From Schaalia sp. ZJ405 (lineage in GTDB: Bacteria > Actinomycetota > Actinomycetes > Actinomycetales > Actinomycetaceae): a stretch of DNA of 64,000 nucleotides. Under the pieces are notes generated by a model. It did no database searches. It was not told where the DNA came from and was given only the letters and a program-made list of their open reading frames with translations. The DNA lies in assembly GCF_011038885.2 (NCBI RefSeq), contig NZ_CP064952.1, positions 1,240,001 to 1,304,000 on the forward strand. Direction: 5' to 3'. Every line of letters begins with the position of its first letter. The first letter of the stretch is position 1. The translations under genes were made by a program, and so were the position numbers. Below, one piece after another: positions 52,614-61,538 of this stretch.

Positions 52614-53947
52614 TAGTTGACCTTGAGGAATTGGCGGAGTTCCTGGGGGGTGATCTGGTGACGGTATTCGCGCCATTCCTTCTCTTTGTTGCGAATGACG
52701 TAGTCGAAGACCTCTTCGCCGAGCGCATCGGCAACCAAATCCGACCCGCGCATCTGTGCCACAGCCGACGACAGGGATGCCGGCAGAGACCGGATCCCCA
52801 GGACCTGGCGTTCACGGTCCGACAGTTCCCACACGTTGTCCTCGGCTTCGGGCATGAGTTCACGTTCGTTGTCAATCCCATCAAGCCCTGCCGCGATGAG
52901 CACCGCTAACCCCAGGTAGGGGTTGACTGCGGGGTCCAACGCCCGATATTCGATGCGCGCAGCACGCCGCTTATCTGGCTTGTAGCGGGGAACGCGCACG
53001 AGTGCGGAGCTGTTGTTGTGTCCCCAGCAGACGAACGACGGGGCCTCTCCCCCACCCCACAGGCGCTTATATGAGTTGACGTGCTGGTTCGTTACGGCGC
53101 AGATGTCGCACGCGTGCTCAAGCAGACCCGCGATGAAGCGTCGGCCCGTCATTGAGAGTTGGTATTCACCAGAGGGAGCGTAGAAGGCGTTCTCGTCGCC
53201 CTCGAAGAGGGAAATATGGGTGTGCATTCCCGAGCCGGGGTGATCTGCAAAAGGCTTGGGCATGAACGTGGCGAAAAGGCCCTCCTGTAGGGCAACTTCC
53301 TCGATGACGATCCGCGCCGTCATGATGTTATCCGCGGCTGTCACCGCATCGACGGCACGCAGGTCGATTTCATTTTGACCGGGACCGCCTTCGTGGTGGG
53401 AGAACTCAACGGAAATCCCCATGTCTTCCAGCATCCGCACGGCACGTCGGCGGAAGTCGTTGGAGTGTCCGCGTGCCACGTGGTCGAAGTACCCCGCGTT
53501 GTCAACGGGCACGATGTTGTCGATACTTACGGGCTGACGGAAGAGGTAGAACTCAATTTCTGGGTGCACCATCACGGTGAATCCCATGTCGCGGGCCTTG
53601 TCAACCACGCGTTCGAGCGCGCCGCGTGGGTCGGAGCGTGCGTGCTGCCCATCGGGGGTGAGGACGTCGCAGAACATTCGACCAACGGGGTCTGATTCGT
53701 CGCGCCACGGCAAGAGTTGGAAAGTTGACGCATCCGGTTTGAGAAGCATGTCGGACTCGTGAACCCGGGTGAGTCCCTCAATTGACGACCCATCGAAACC
53801 GATCCCCTCGGTGAATGCGTCCTCAAGTTCTCCCGGATCAATGACAACGGATTTGAGGACTCCTGCGACGTCCGTAAACCACAGGCGAACGAATCGAATG
53901 TTCTTCTGGGCGATCACCGAGAGAACTTTTTCTTGCTGAGAATTCAT
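52613..53947 (-). CDS. glnA: glutamine synthetase, type I without adenylylation tyrosine (GlnA2-like)
   Basis: Glutamate + ammonia + ATP to glutamine. 444 residues. Landmarks are FTDVAGVLKSVVI, GIGFDGSSIEG, VHPEIEFYLF, FMPKPFADHPGSGMHTHISLF (catalytic metal and ammonia site), NSYKRLWGGGEAPSFVCWG and RIEYRALDPAVNPYL. The place of the E. coli adenylylated Tyr (DKNLYDLPPE) reads EDNVWELSDRE here, with Trp in place of Tyr, so this copy should not be controlled by GlnE. The size and place next to glnE match mycobacterial glnA2. GAGGAAG precedes the ATG by about eight bases. Confidence 0.94.
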   Translation of the reverse strand: MNSQQEKVLSVIAQKNIRFVRLWFTDVAGVLKSVVIDPGELEDAFTEGIGFDGSSIEGLTRVHESDMLLKPDASTFQLLPWRDESDPVGRMFCDVLTPDGQHARSDPRGALERVVDKARDMGFTVMVHPEIEFYLFRQPVSIDNIVPVDNAGYFDHVARGHSNDFRRRAVRMLEDMGISVEFSHHEGGPGQNEIDLRAVDAVTAADNIMTARIVIEEVALQEGLFATFMPKPFADHPGSGMHTHISLFEGDENAFYAPSGEYQLSMTGRRFIAGLLEHACDICAVTNQHVNSYKRLWGGGEAPSFVCWGHNNSSALVRVPRYKPDKRRAARIEYRALDPAVNPYLGLAVLIAAGLDGIDNERELMPEAEDNVWELSDRERQVLGIRSLPASLSSAVAQMRGSDLVADALGEEVFDYVIRNKEKEWREYRHQITPQELRQFLKVN

Positions 53948-54019
53948 CGGGGTTCTTCCTCAACCTTTGTGTCAGGATTACGGTGTGCTCGGAGGGACGA
54001 CGGGGCTGCGCACGTTCAG

Positions 54020-54928
54020 CTATTGACCTGCCGCCCCGTTCCCAGGTGACGGCGGATTCTTCCCAAAGCCCGAAGCAATTGCGTTAAGTGCGGCGGTGAG
54101 TTCGGTGGGCACCACCCATACTTTCGAGGCGTTCCCCTGAGCAATCTGCGGGAGCATCTGAAGGTACTGGTAGCTCAGCAATTCGGGCGTCGGATTTCCC
54201 GAGTGGATCGCGCCGAAAACGGTTTCGATGGCTTGGGCGTCACCGGATGCGCGGGTCACTGCGGCCTGGGCCTGTCCTTCGGCGCGAAGAATCGCCGACT
54301 GTTTCTCACCTTCTGCTTGAAGAATCTGGGACTGGCGGACACCTTCGGCGGTGAGGATCGCTGCGCGTTTGTCGCGTTCTGCCCGCAGTTGCTGTTCCAT
54401 CGCCTGTTGGATCGACGGCGGCGGGTCAATTGCTTTGAGTTCAACGCGGTTAACGCGGATTCCCCAGCGTCCGGTTGCTTCATCAAGGACGCCACGTAGT
54501 TGAGTATTAATCGAATCTCGGCTGGTCAGCGTTGCTTCAAGGTCGAGGGAGCCGATGACATTACGCAGAGTCGTCACCGTGAGCTGTTCGATTGCTTGGA
54601 TGAAGTTCGCAATTTCGTAGGTCGCATGCATGGGGTCGGTGACCTGGTAGTAGATCACCGAGTCGATCGACACGACGACGTTATCCGCGGTGATCACCGG
54701 CTGAGGGGGGAAGGACGTCACCTGTTCACGCAGATCAACGCGGGCAGCAATACGGTCAATGAAGGGGATGACGATGTGGAAGCCGCCGTACATCACCGAA
54801 TGGAATTTTCCGAGTCGTTCGATGACGAGGGCGCGAGGCTGAGGAACGATTTGGATCGTGCGCACAAGCGCGAGGACAACAAGGACAAGCAGCAGGATGA
54901 AGGCGATCGTTCCCGTGAGTTCAGGCAT
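54020..54928 (-). CDS. SPFH/Band 7 domain protein (stomatin-like)
   Basis: About 302 residues, membrane-anchored by one N-terminal helix (IAFILLLVLVVLALVRTIQIV). The SPFH domain follows (VPQPRALVIERLGKFHSVMYGGFHIVIPFIDRI), then a long Ala/Glu/Gln-rich coiled coil (LRAERDKRAAILTAEGVRQS and repeats of ILQAEGEKQSAILRAEG), which drives oligomer formation. Such proteins organise membrane microdomains. The ATG at 54928 is chosen for AAAGGA ten bases upstream; ATG 54937 overlaps more of the NfeD gene. Paired with NfeD, the classic partner. Confidence 0.93.
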   Translation of the reverse strand: MPELTGTIAFILLLVLVVLALVRTIQIVPQPRALVIERLGKFHSVMYGGFHIVIPFIDRIAARVDLREQVTSFPPQPVITADNVVVSIDSVIYYQVTDPMHATYEIANFIQAIEQLTVTTLRNVIGSLDLEATLTSRDSINTQLRGVLDEATGRWGIRVNRVELKAIDPPPSIQQAMEQQLRAERDKRAAILTAEGVRQSQILQAEGEKQSAILRAEGQAQAAVTRASGDAQAIETVFGAIHSGNPTPELLSYQYLQMLPQIAQGNASKVWVVPTELTAALNAIASGFGKNPPSPGNGAAGQ

Positions 54929-55388
54929 TGCTTTCATTTCCTTTGTCTAGGGGATCGGCGTTGGGGGTGACCACTGCGGTCGCTCCGTCAATGGATTGAA
55001 CACGCACGGATGTCCCCGTGGGGATCGTCAGTGGCGAACCGGCGGGGCTACGTGCCGTCCAGACTTCACCGTCGAGCTTGACTTGCCCTCCGGTAGGAGA
55101 CACGGGATCGAGGACGAGGGCGTCTTTGCCAACAAGTCGCGCCGCGTTTGTTCGGATATTCGGTGTTGATCGGTGAAGATGGGCTTTGATCCACGGCCGT
55201 ACGACAATGACCAGCACTGCGGAGACTGCGGCGAAGACAAGAACTTGGGGAATCCATCCTCCACCCAGGAGCGACACGAGAGCCCCGCTCAGCGCTCCAA
55301 CGGCGATCATGAGGAAGACAAGATCAACGGAGACAATCTCGACAATTGCGAAAACAGCTGCCGCGATCAGCCACACTCCCCATGTCAT
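54921..55388 (-). CDS. NfeD-family membrane protein
   Basis: 155 residues. Three to four hydrophobic helices fill the first half (WGVWLIAAAVFAIVEIVSV, LVFLMIAVGALSGALVSLL, VLVFAAVSAVLVIVV), then a soluble OB-fold NfeD C-terminal domain (LVGKDALVLDPVSPTGGQVKLDGEVWTARS). This is the short form without the N-terminal ClpP-like protease. It overlaps the SPFH gene by eight bases, and pairs with it functionally. Confidence 0.93.
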   Translation of the reverse strand: MTWGVWLIAAAVFAIVEIVSVDLVFLMIAVGALSGALVSLLGGGWIPQVLVFAAVSAVLVIVVRPWIKAHLHRSTPNIRTNAARLVGKDALVLDPVSPTGGQVKLDGEVWTARSPAGSPLTIPTGTSVRVQSIDGATAVVTPNADPLDKGNESNA

Positions 55389-55418
55389 GAGCGCTGCTCC
55401 TTCCTCTCAAGTCCCGTT

Positions 55419-56219
55419 CTAGTTCCCTTCGCTGGCACCAACGCCGCGGGCCCACCATCGGCCCTCGCGCTGTCCCGCAAGCAAGGGCAGATCGAAAGCT
55501 GCGGACAGGTTGACTCCGGTGAGAGTGCGGTCAATTGGTCCGGCGTTGAGCACTGAACCATTCGCCATGAGGAGCGCGTGAGTGATGCCCGAGGGAATTT
55601 CTTCGATCTGGTGGGTGACGAGAATGACCTGCGGTCCGCGTGGATCCGCGATGATTTCGTCGAGCGCTGAGACGAGCATTTCACGTGCACCCAGGTCAAG
55701 GCCTGCCGCTGGTTCGTCGAGAATGAGAACTTCGGGGTCCGTCATCAGTGCTCGAGCAAGCAGGGCGCGCTGGGCCTCACCCTGTGACACCGTTGACCAA
55801 CGCCGATCAGCCAGGTCGGCGATTCCAAAAAGTGCCATGAGGTTGTCGGCTCGCTCATCGTCAATCGTTTCGTATTCTTCGCCAAAAGACACGTGCACGC
55901 CCCAGGCTGCCGACCGGACGACGTCGCGAACGGTTGATGTGGGGCGCAGCTTATTCGCCAGGGAATTCGACATGAAACCCACACGCGTTGCGTTCTCTAA
56001 TGGATCCGTTCGTGAGATGTCCGTTCCGTCGAGACGCACTGTTCCCGCATCGAGGTCGCATCTACCGCAGATTGCTCGAACGAGCGTGGTTTTGCCTGCG
56101 CCGTTGGGGCCGAGCACCACCCAGTGCTCACCTTGGGACGACGCCCACGTCACGGAATCAAGGATCGTTGTGCCCTGGCGGGTCACTGTCGCTTGATCAA
56201 GTTCAATCACCGAAGTCAT
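55419..56219 (-). CDS. ABC-type ATP-binding protein without a membrane partner
   Basis: About 266 residues, a single ATPase domain. Walker A GPNGAGKTT (37-45), the signature loop is VSQGEAQRALLARAL (LSGGQ changed to VSQGE), Walker B VLILDEPAAGLD, and the switch His in ILVTHQIEEIP. A C-terminal extension of about 40 residues follows. No permease or binding protein is near, so it may be a soluble ABC protein of the YlmA/ModF-like group, or serve a transporter encoded elsewhere. The ATG at 56219 has AGG eight bases upstream; a start two codons earlier is possible. Confidence 0.85.
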   Translation of the reverse strand: MTSVIELDQATVTRQGTTILDSVTWASSQGEHWVVLGPNGAGKTTLVRAICGRCDLDAGTVRLDGTDISRTDPLENATRVGFMSNSLANKLRPTSTVRDVVRSAAWGVHVSFGEEYETIDDERADNLMALFGIADLADRRWSTVSQGEAQRALLARALMTDPEVLILDEPAAGLDLGAREMLVSALDEIIADPRGPQVILVTHQIEEIPSGITHALLMANGSVLNAGPIDRTLTGVNLSAAFDLPLLAGQREGRWWARGVGASEGN

Positions 56220-56291
56220 GGTCACAGCCTATACGTCTTCACGGACGAGGGAGGGCCCGTGGTCACAAGTGTGTGGGTTGGGGAACCCGGC

Positions 56292-56303
56292 CTCGTCCTC
56301 GTC
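56292..56303 (-). repeat. ACGAGGACGAG word
   Basis: Exact non-coding copy on the minus strand between glgA and the ABC ATPase gene, with GCCGGG after it as in the copies at 31282 and 632 (GCCG). Confidence 0.7.
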
Positions 56304-56321
56304 CATTGATCCTGATAATTC

Positions 56322-57548
56322 CTAGCGGATCAGCTGTGCGTACAGCGCCGCCGTCTTCTCACCGATGGCATCCCACGAGAAGTGGTCGCGTGCCCGCGCA
56401 AGACCCGCCTGTCCCATCTCTCGTGCTCTGTCTGGATGATCGAGGACGAGCATGAGCCTCTGGGCCATCGCTTCCTCGAAAGCCCGCGGATCAAGGGGGG
56501 TTCCTGTTCCATCTGTTGCCTGGTCAATCGGGACAAGGTACCCGGTTTCCCCGTCGACGATGACGTCGGGAATACCCCCCGTTGCCGTTCCCACAACAGG
56601 AAGCCCCAGAGCCATTGCTTCAAGGTTGACGATTCCTAGAGGTTCGTACACCGACGGAGTGATGAAGACATCGGCGGCGTGGAGGATCGCTGCAAGCTGA
56701 GGCTGTGGGAGCATCTGTGGGATGAGGACAACTCCGGTGCGTTCGCTTTGCAGCTGAGTCACCAGGCCATCAACTTCCGCCGCGATTTCCGGGGTGTCAG
56801 GGGCGCCCGCACACAGAACGATCTGCACATCATCGGGAAGCATCCGGGCGGCGCGAAGGAAATAGGGCAGACCTTTTTGCCGGGTGATTCGCCCAACGAA
56901 GACCACCGTTGGGCGCGTTGGATCGATTCCCTGCTCGGCGAGGACACGGCTTTGGAGAGCTTCGCCCTCGTCCCCTTGGGGTGCGTGCCACTTGTCGAGG
57001 TCGATGCCGTTGTGGATCACATGAACGCGATCGGGATCAACCGCGGGGTAGGCGCGAAGAATGTCGTCGCGCATCCCGTTGGACACTGCGATGATTCCTG
57101 CGGCAGCTTCGTAGGCGGTCTTCTCAACGAATGATGAGATTCGATATCCTCCGCCGAGCTGCTCTGCTTTCCAGGGGCGTAACGGTTCGAGCGAATGTGC
57201 GGAGATCACGTGCGGAATATCGCCCAGGAGAGCTGAGAGGTGGCCGGCGAAGTTGGCGTACCACGTGTGGGAATGAACAAGATCAGCTCCGCTGGTTGCG
57301 GCAGTGATCTGGAGATCAACGCCCAGGGTTTTCAGCGCTCCGTTTGCGTCTGCAAGTTCGGCAAGGTCGCGGTAGCCGTAGACTCCCGGCTCTCCTCCCT
57401 CGCTTCCTGGTTCGCGCGGGCCGTCAAAAGCGTGAACCCTCAGGTCGTCGATGCGGGGACGCAGCACTTTTGCTAGCTCCGTGACATGAACTCCCGCTCC
57501 GCCGTAGACATGGGGCGGATATTCTCGGGTCAGAAGATCAACTCGCAT
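56322..57548 (-). CDS. glgA: glycogen synthase / alpha-maltose-1-phosphate synthase (GT4 glycosyltransferase)
   Basis: 408 residues, GT-B fold. Starts MRVDLLTREYPPHVYGGAGVHV, with LVHSHTWYANF, VSNGMRDDILRAYP, VFVGRITRQKGLPYFL and the nucleotide-binding EPLGIVNLEAMALGLPVVGT. In mycobacteria the enzyme in this position (GlgM) makes maltose 1-phosphate from ADP-glucose; this sequence is of that actinobacterial type. GGAGG lies six bases before the ATG. Divergent from glgC, which makes its ADP-glucose. Confidence 0.93.
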   Translation of the reverse strand: MRVDLLTREYPPHVYGGAGVHVTELAKVLRPRIDDLRVHAFDGPREPGSEGGEPGVYGYRDLAELADANGALKTLGVDLQITAATSGADLVHSHTWYANFAGHLSALLGDIPHVISAHSLEPLRPWKAEQLGGGYRISSFVEKTAYEAAAGIIAVSNGMRDDILRAYPAVDPDRVHVIHNGIDLDKWHAPQGDEGEALQSRVLAEQGIDPTRPTVVFVGRITRQKGLPYFLRAARMLPDDVQIVLCAGAPDTPEIAAEVDGLVTQLQSERTGVVLIPQMLPQPQLAAILHAADVFITPSVYEPLGIVNLEAMALGLPVVGTATGGIPDVIVDGETGYLVPIDQATDGTGTPLDPRAFEEAMAQRLMLVLDHPDRAREMGQAGLARARDHFSWDAIGEKTAALYAQLIR

Positions 57549-57689
57549 CTGGGTCCTCCCGGCTCGTTTTCGTCATGAATCAAGACTAGCGTGTTCACCA
57601 CACAGATGGTGTCGGCCACCACATTCCACCCGATACGACGCGCTGTGTCCACATGATGTCATAACGTGCGCTGCACCACATTTTTATCG

Positions 57690-57695
57690 TAAACT
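57690..57695 (+). promoter_or_regulatory. possible -10 box of a leaderless glgC transcript
   Basis: TAAACT is followed by six bases (CACCCT) and then the ATG of glgC. No ribosome site is present upstream of the ATG, which fits a leaderless mRNA. No clear -35 box. Confidence 0.45.
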
Positions 57696-57701
57696 CACCC
57701 T

Positions 57702-58940
57702 ATGGCGAAAGATCACGTACTTGCAATCGTCCTTGCCGGTGGCGAGGGTAAGCGGCTGATGCCCCTGACCGAAGACCGAGCTAAACCCGCTGTCCCCTTC
57801 GGGGGCCACTATCGGCTGATTGATTTCGCTCTGTCGAACATCGTCAACTCGGGATACTTGAAGATTGTTGTTCTCACACAGTACAAGTCGCATTCTCTCG
57901 ACCGCCACGTCACGAAGACGTGGTACACGTCGCCCCTACTTGGCAACTTCATCGCACCCGTACCCGCCCAGCAGCGACGCGGTCCTCACTGGTATCTCGG
58001 CTCAGCCGACGCCATCTATCAGTCGCTCAACATTGTCGAGGACGAAAAGCCTGACTACATCGTCATCATCGGCGCAGACAACATCTACCGGATGGACTTC
58101 TCGCAGATGGTTGCTCATCACAAGGCATCCGGGCTCCCCGCAACGGTCGCCGGCATTCGCCAGCCGATTGAGTTAGCACCGGCGCTGGGCGTTATTGACG
58201 CACAAGACGGTGTTGTTAAGAACTTCCTCGAAAAACCCCAGCAGTGCGATGGCCTCCCAGATGATCCCACGCGCGTCCTGGCGTCAATGGGGAACTACGT
58301 GTTCACAACTGAGGCACTCATTCAGTGCCTGAGGGAAGACTCGCAGAACCCGGACTCAAAGCACGACATGGGGGGAAATGTCATCCCCTGGTTCGTTGAG
58401 CGAGGCGAATGCGGTGTCTATGACTTCAAGGACAATGATGTTCCCGGATCAACTGACCGCGATCGTGACTACTGGCGCGATGTTGGAACTCTTGATGCCT
58501 ACTACGAAGCAAATATGGACCTCATCAGCGTGCATCCGATTTTCAACCTGTACAACAGGAAATGGCCAACGATGACGCTGCTCAACGGGGCCCTGCCGCC
58601 GGCGAAATTCGTCTACGGGGACGAGCATTCCCGCATGGGTCATGCCGTTGATTCCTTCGTGTCACCCGGCGTCATCGTATCGGGTGGGGAAATTTATCAT
58701 TCGATTGTTTCCCCGGACACCTATGTTCACTCGTGGGCGCAGGTCACTGACTCCGTGGTCATGCACGGATGTAAGATCGGGCGCCACGCCGTCGTCTCAA
58801 AGGCAATCCTCGACAAGAATGTCATTGTCGAACAGAGCGCCGTTATCGGGGTCGACCTTGAACATGATCGTGAACGCGGACTCACGGTCACCGAATCGGG
58901 AATCACCGTTGTTCCCAAGGGAATGGTTGTGCCCCGTTGA
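57702..58940 (+). CDS. glgC: glucose-1-phosphate adenylyltransferase
   Basis: Makes ADP-glucose for glycogen. 412 residues. The N-terminal nucleotidyltransferase domain has [24 protein letters not shown] (shown over its first part), [22 protein letters not shown] and the metal site [12 protein letters not shown]. The C-terminal left-handed beta helix has [17 protein letters not shown] and [18 protein letters not shown]. Divergent from glgA with 153 bp between; serB follows with an overlap. Confidence 0.97.
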   Translation: MAKDHVLAIVLAGGEGKRLMPLTEDRAKPAVPFGGHYRLIDFALSNIVNSGYLKIVVLTQYKSHSLDRHVTKTWYTSPLLGNFIAPVPAQQRRGPHWYLGSADAIYQSLNIVEDEKPDYIVIIGADNIYRMDFSQMVAHHKASGLPATVAGIRQPIELAPALGVIDAQDGVVKNFLEKPQQCDGLPDDPTRVLASMGNYVFTTEALIQCLREDSQNPDSKHDMGGNVIPWFVERGECGVYDFKDNDVPGSTDRDRDYWRDVGTLDAYYEANMDLISVHPIFNLYNRKWPTMTLLNGALPPAKFVYGDEHSRMGHAVDSFVSPGVIVSGGEIYHSIVSPDTYVHSWAQVTDSVVMHGCKIGRHAVVSKAILDKNVIVEQSAVIGVDLEHDRERGLTVTESGITVVPKGMVVPR

Positions 58941-59611
58941 CGTCCTACACCTCCCCGGTGGGGCTGACCCTGTCAACCCCACCGGGCCTCATCGTTACCG
59001 ACGTTGACTCCACTCTCATCGCAGAAGAGGTCATCGAAGAACTCGCCGACTACGCGGGAACACGCGACGAGGTTGCGGCAATCACCTCACGCGCGATGAA
59101 CGGGGAACTCGATTTTGCCCAATCGCTTCACCACAGGGTGGCAACACTCGCAGGCGTTCCCAATTCTGTATTCGCTCAGGTTCTTGAGTCGATTCACCCA
59201 ACGCCCGGCGCCGATGCCCTCATCGAAGCTGTGCACCGCTCCGGTGGGTATTTTGGTGTGGTCTCCGGGGGATTCGAGGAAGTCGTGGCACCACTATGTG
59301 CGCGCCTGAACATTGATCACTACGTGGCCAACCGCCTTGAAGTGGTTGACGGAGTCCTCACCGGCCGCGTCCTCGGGCAGATCGTCACCTCCGAAGTCAA
59401 AGTCACCAAACTCCGCGAATGGGCCTTAGCCCACGATGTGCCCATCGAACAGACCGTCGCCATCGGTGACGGCGCGAACGATGTTCCAATGCTCCAGACC
59501 GCGGGCATTGGGATTGCTTTCTGCGCAAAACCAGCGGTGAAGGAACAGATCCCCTATCAGCTCGACACGCGGCGTCTCGACGTCCTCATCGAGCCGCTCG
59601 GCCTGTCATAG
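58937..59611 (+). CDS. serB: phosphoserine phosphatase
   Basis: Last step of serine synthesis, a HAD-fold enzyme. 224 residues. The start is a TTG overlapping the glgC stop (TTGA), so it depends on glgC translation. Catalytic motif I is VTDVDSTLI, motif [10 protein letters not shown], motif III Lys in [12 protein letters not shown] and motif [14 protein letters not shown]. The insert [18 protein letters not shown] is the typical cap. It lacks the N-terminal ACT domain of longer SerB forms. Confidence 0.94.
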   Translation: MTSYTSPVGLTLSTPPGLIVTDVDSTLIAEEVIEELADYAGTRDEVAAITSRAMNGELDFAQSLHHRVATLAGVPNSVFAQVLESIHPTPGADALIEAVHRSGGYFGVVSGGFEEVVAPLCARLNIDHYVANRLEVVDGVLTGRVLGQIVTSEVKVTKLREWALAHDVPIEQTVAIGDGANDVPMLQTAGIGIAFCAKPAVKEQIPYQLDTRRLDVLIEPLGLS

Positions 59612-59653
59612 GACACACGATTACTCCGCTCCTCCCTAGCGATTGCTCGGGGG

Positions 59654-59664
59654 ACGAGGACGAG
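59654..59664 (+). repeat. ACGAGGACGAG word
   Basis: Exact non-coding copy between convergent serB and the Nudix gene, preceded by GGGG. Confidence 0.7.
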
Positions 59665-59733
59665 CGGTGCCTGGGAGACTGCGACCTGATTCGCGGTGAA
59701 ATAACCAGCGGAACTAGGCCACACGCTCCCCCT

Positions 59734-60324
59734 CTAGGATCCATGTTCCGTCAGAGTGACAAGGCTCCCATCCCACCCAAACAACCAGCTGCGAGCATGT
59801 TCTGCCAGGCGCCGGGGATAGACCTCGCGCGTGCGGGCTTCCACTTCAAGATCGTCAAGTGTCCACCATCTCTGAGTGTCAATGACATCGCGCTCGAGGT
59901 CCGTCCACCCGGAATCAGTTAGCTCCTGAGTGTGCGTGTGCGCAACGAAGAACCACTCATCTTGACGCCCCGTCACCGAAAGGAAATCGAACTCTGCCTG
60001 ACGATAGAGAACGGGGCCGATCAGTTGCTCCGGGGAAATCCGGATACCCGTTTCCTCGTAAAGTTCGCGGACGGCGCCGTCGCGCGGATTCTCGTTGGGC
60101 ATGAGTCCTCCCCCGATGGTGAACCACCATTGCCGCGACGGGTTATCACGGTCATGGCCCTGAGCCAGAAGAAGCTGACCACACTCATTGAAGAGGACGA
60201 TCCTCGCGGCCTCTCGGTGAGGGACACCATCAGCGTCGAGGGGCCATTCGGGTCCCAAGGCAGAAAAGCCGTGGTCTTGGCGTTCCTCGGCACTGCCGTG
60301 CCGTTGCGTCGACGTCGAACTCAC
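59734..60324 (-). CDS. Nudix hydrolase
   Basis: About 196 residues. The Nudix box is GGGLMPNENPRDGAVRELYE followed by ETGI, with all key residues of G-x5-E-x7-R-E-x2-E-E-x-G. It is preceded by EAARIVLFNECGQLLLAQG. A Ser/Arg/His-rich leader of about 35 residues comes first. The GTG at 60324 is chosen: it overlaps the pgsA stop by four bases (GTGA) and has GGAG five bases upstream. In mycobacteria a Nudix gene also follows the pgsA1/pimA cluster. Substrate unknown. Confidence 0.9.
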   Translation of the reverse strand: MSSTSTQRHGSAEERQDHGFSALGPEWPLDADGVPHREAARIVLFNECGQLLLAQGHDRDNPSRQWWFTIGGGLMPNENPRDGAVRELYEETGIRISPEQLIGPVLYRQAEFDFLSVTGRQDEWFFVAHTHTQELTDSGWTDLERDVIDTQRWWTLDDLEVEARTREVYPRRLAEHARSWLFGWDGSLVTLTEHGS

Positions 60325-60950
60325 GGCGACTCCGGGGCGTTGAGTGCACGTGACGTGAACCAGATCCGTTGAATCACTGTGATCAACGAACCGAGGGCCA
60401 CCCAAGCGAGACCCGCAACGAAGAACCACGGACTGAGCCCCAGGTCCATGAGGAAAGCCCCAACGAGAGCCACGATGAGACGATCGGTGCGTTCGGCGAT
60501 GCCGAGCTTCGCTTCAACCCCCACGGATTCCGCGCGGGCACGCGCATAGGGCACCGTCGCTGAGAGAACCACACCAGCGAGGCCGAGGATAATCGCAAGA
60601 GTCCGCACGAGCGATGGTTCCATCTGAAAGACCGCATAGGCGGTCAGTGATGCAAAAACCGCGCCATCGCTGATCCGGTCGAGTGTGGAGTCGAGGAAGG
60701 CTCCAAAAGGCGTACCACCCGTTGTCATGCGAGCGAGAGTGCCGTCCACGGAGTCGCAGAATAAGACGATTCCCAGGACGATCGCGCCTTGCCAGAGCAA
60801 GCCGAAAGGCAGCATCGACACCGCGACCACCACGGAGATCACCGTGCCCGCGACCGTCACCATGTTCGGGGTGACCCCGAGCTGAGCGAGGAGTCGTGCA
60901 AAGGGCGTGAAGATCGTCCGAGTTATTGACCGACCGTGATTGCCTAACAC
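60321..60950 (-). CDS. pgsA: CDP-alcohol phosphatidyltransferase (phosphatidylinositol-phosphate synthase type)
   Basis: Membrane enzyme of about 209 residues with six hydrophobic segments. The full CDP-OH-P motif is visible: D-x2-D-G-x2-A-R (DSVDGTLAR), then G-x3-D-x3-D in FGAFLDSTLDRISD. The place between a HIT gene and a Nudix gene matches mycobacterial pgsA1, which makes phosphatidylinositol phosphate, so that product is most likely. Phosphatidylglycerophosphate synthase is the alternative. The GTG at 60950 is chosen: AGGA lies four to five bases upstream and it begins seven bases past the HIT stop. A longer frame from 61088 lies in the HIT gene. Confidence 0.9.
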   Translation of the reverse strand: MLGNHGRSITRTIFTPFARLLAQLGVTPNMVTVAGTVISVVVAVSMLPFGLLWQGAIVLGIVLFCDSVDGTLARMTTGGTPFGAFLDSTLDRISDGAVFASLTAYAVFQMEPSLVRTLAIILGLAGVVLSATVPYARARAESVGVEAKLGIAERTDRLIVALVGAFLMDLGLSPWFFVAGLAWVALGSLITVIQRIWFTSRALNAPESP

Positions 60951-60957
60951 CGCTTCC

Positions 60958-61536
60958 TCATTTCTCCATTCCTTCAGCGGGCCACGCCGCTGCAAGCCGG
61001 GCACGAGCGTCCTCAAGAAGCTCGGGAATTGCCTTCGTCTGCGCGATGATCGGGAGGAAATTCGCGTCTCCTCCCCACCGGGGAACAACGTGTTGATGCA
61101 GGTGCGCAGCGATCCCCGCCCCAGCGATGGCCCCCTGATTCATCCCCAAGTTGAAACCATCCGGATGCGCAGTTTCACGTTCGACCCGCATGGCAGTAGC
61201 CGTCAGCTCCCCGAGTTCCACCCGTTCCTCGCAGGTGAGCTCCGTATAGTCGGATACATGACGATACGGGCACACCAGCAGATGTCCGGAGTTATACGGG
61301 AAGAGATTCATCAAGACAAAGCATGTACGACCTCGATGAACAATGAGTCCGTCCTCGTCCCCCTTGCCGGGAGCCGCGCAGAACGGACACTGCGCATCGG
61401 AGGCATCCCGAGGTTTACCCTCGCCGTGAATGTACGCCATGCGGTAGGGCGTCCAGAAACGGCCAAACCCGTCGGGTACACCCGCGATGGAGCGCGCGTC
61501 CTCAACGGGAAGTGCCCGGGCATCCTCGCCAGACAT
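60958..61536 (-). CDS. HIT-family hydrolase (AP4A phosphorylase-like)
   Basis: 192 residues. The histidine triad is HLHQHVVPRW in the C-terminal half, with the preceding NLGMNQGAIAGAGI. CPFCAAPGKGDED in the first third may bind a metal with other residues. FVLMNLFPYNSGHLLVCPYRH is typical of the actinobacterial AP4A phosphorylase branch seen next to thrS and pgsA in mycobacteria. It starts two bases past the thrS stop codon, so it is in the same unit. Confidence 0.93.
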   Translation of the reverse strand: MSGEDARALPVEDARSIAGVPDGFGRFWTPYRMAYIHGEGKPRDASDAQCPFCAAPGKGDEDGLIVHRGRTCFVLMNLFPYNSGHLLVCPYRHVSDYTELTCEERVELGELTATAMRVERETAHPDGFNLGMNQGAIAGAGIAAHLHQHVVPRWGGDANFLPIIAQTKAIPELLEDARARLAAAWPAEGMEK

Positions 61537-61538
61537 CG

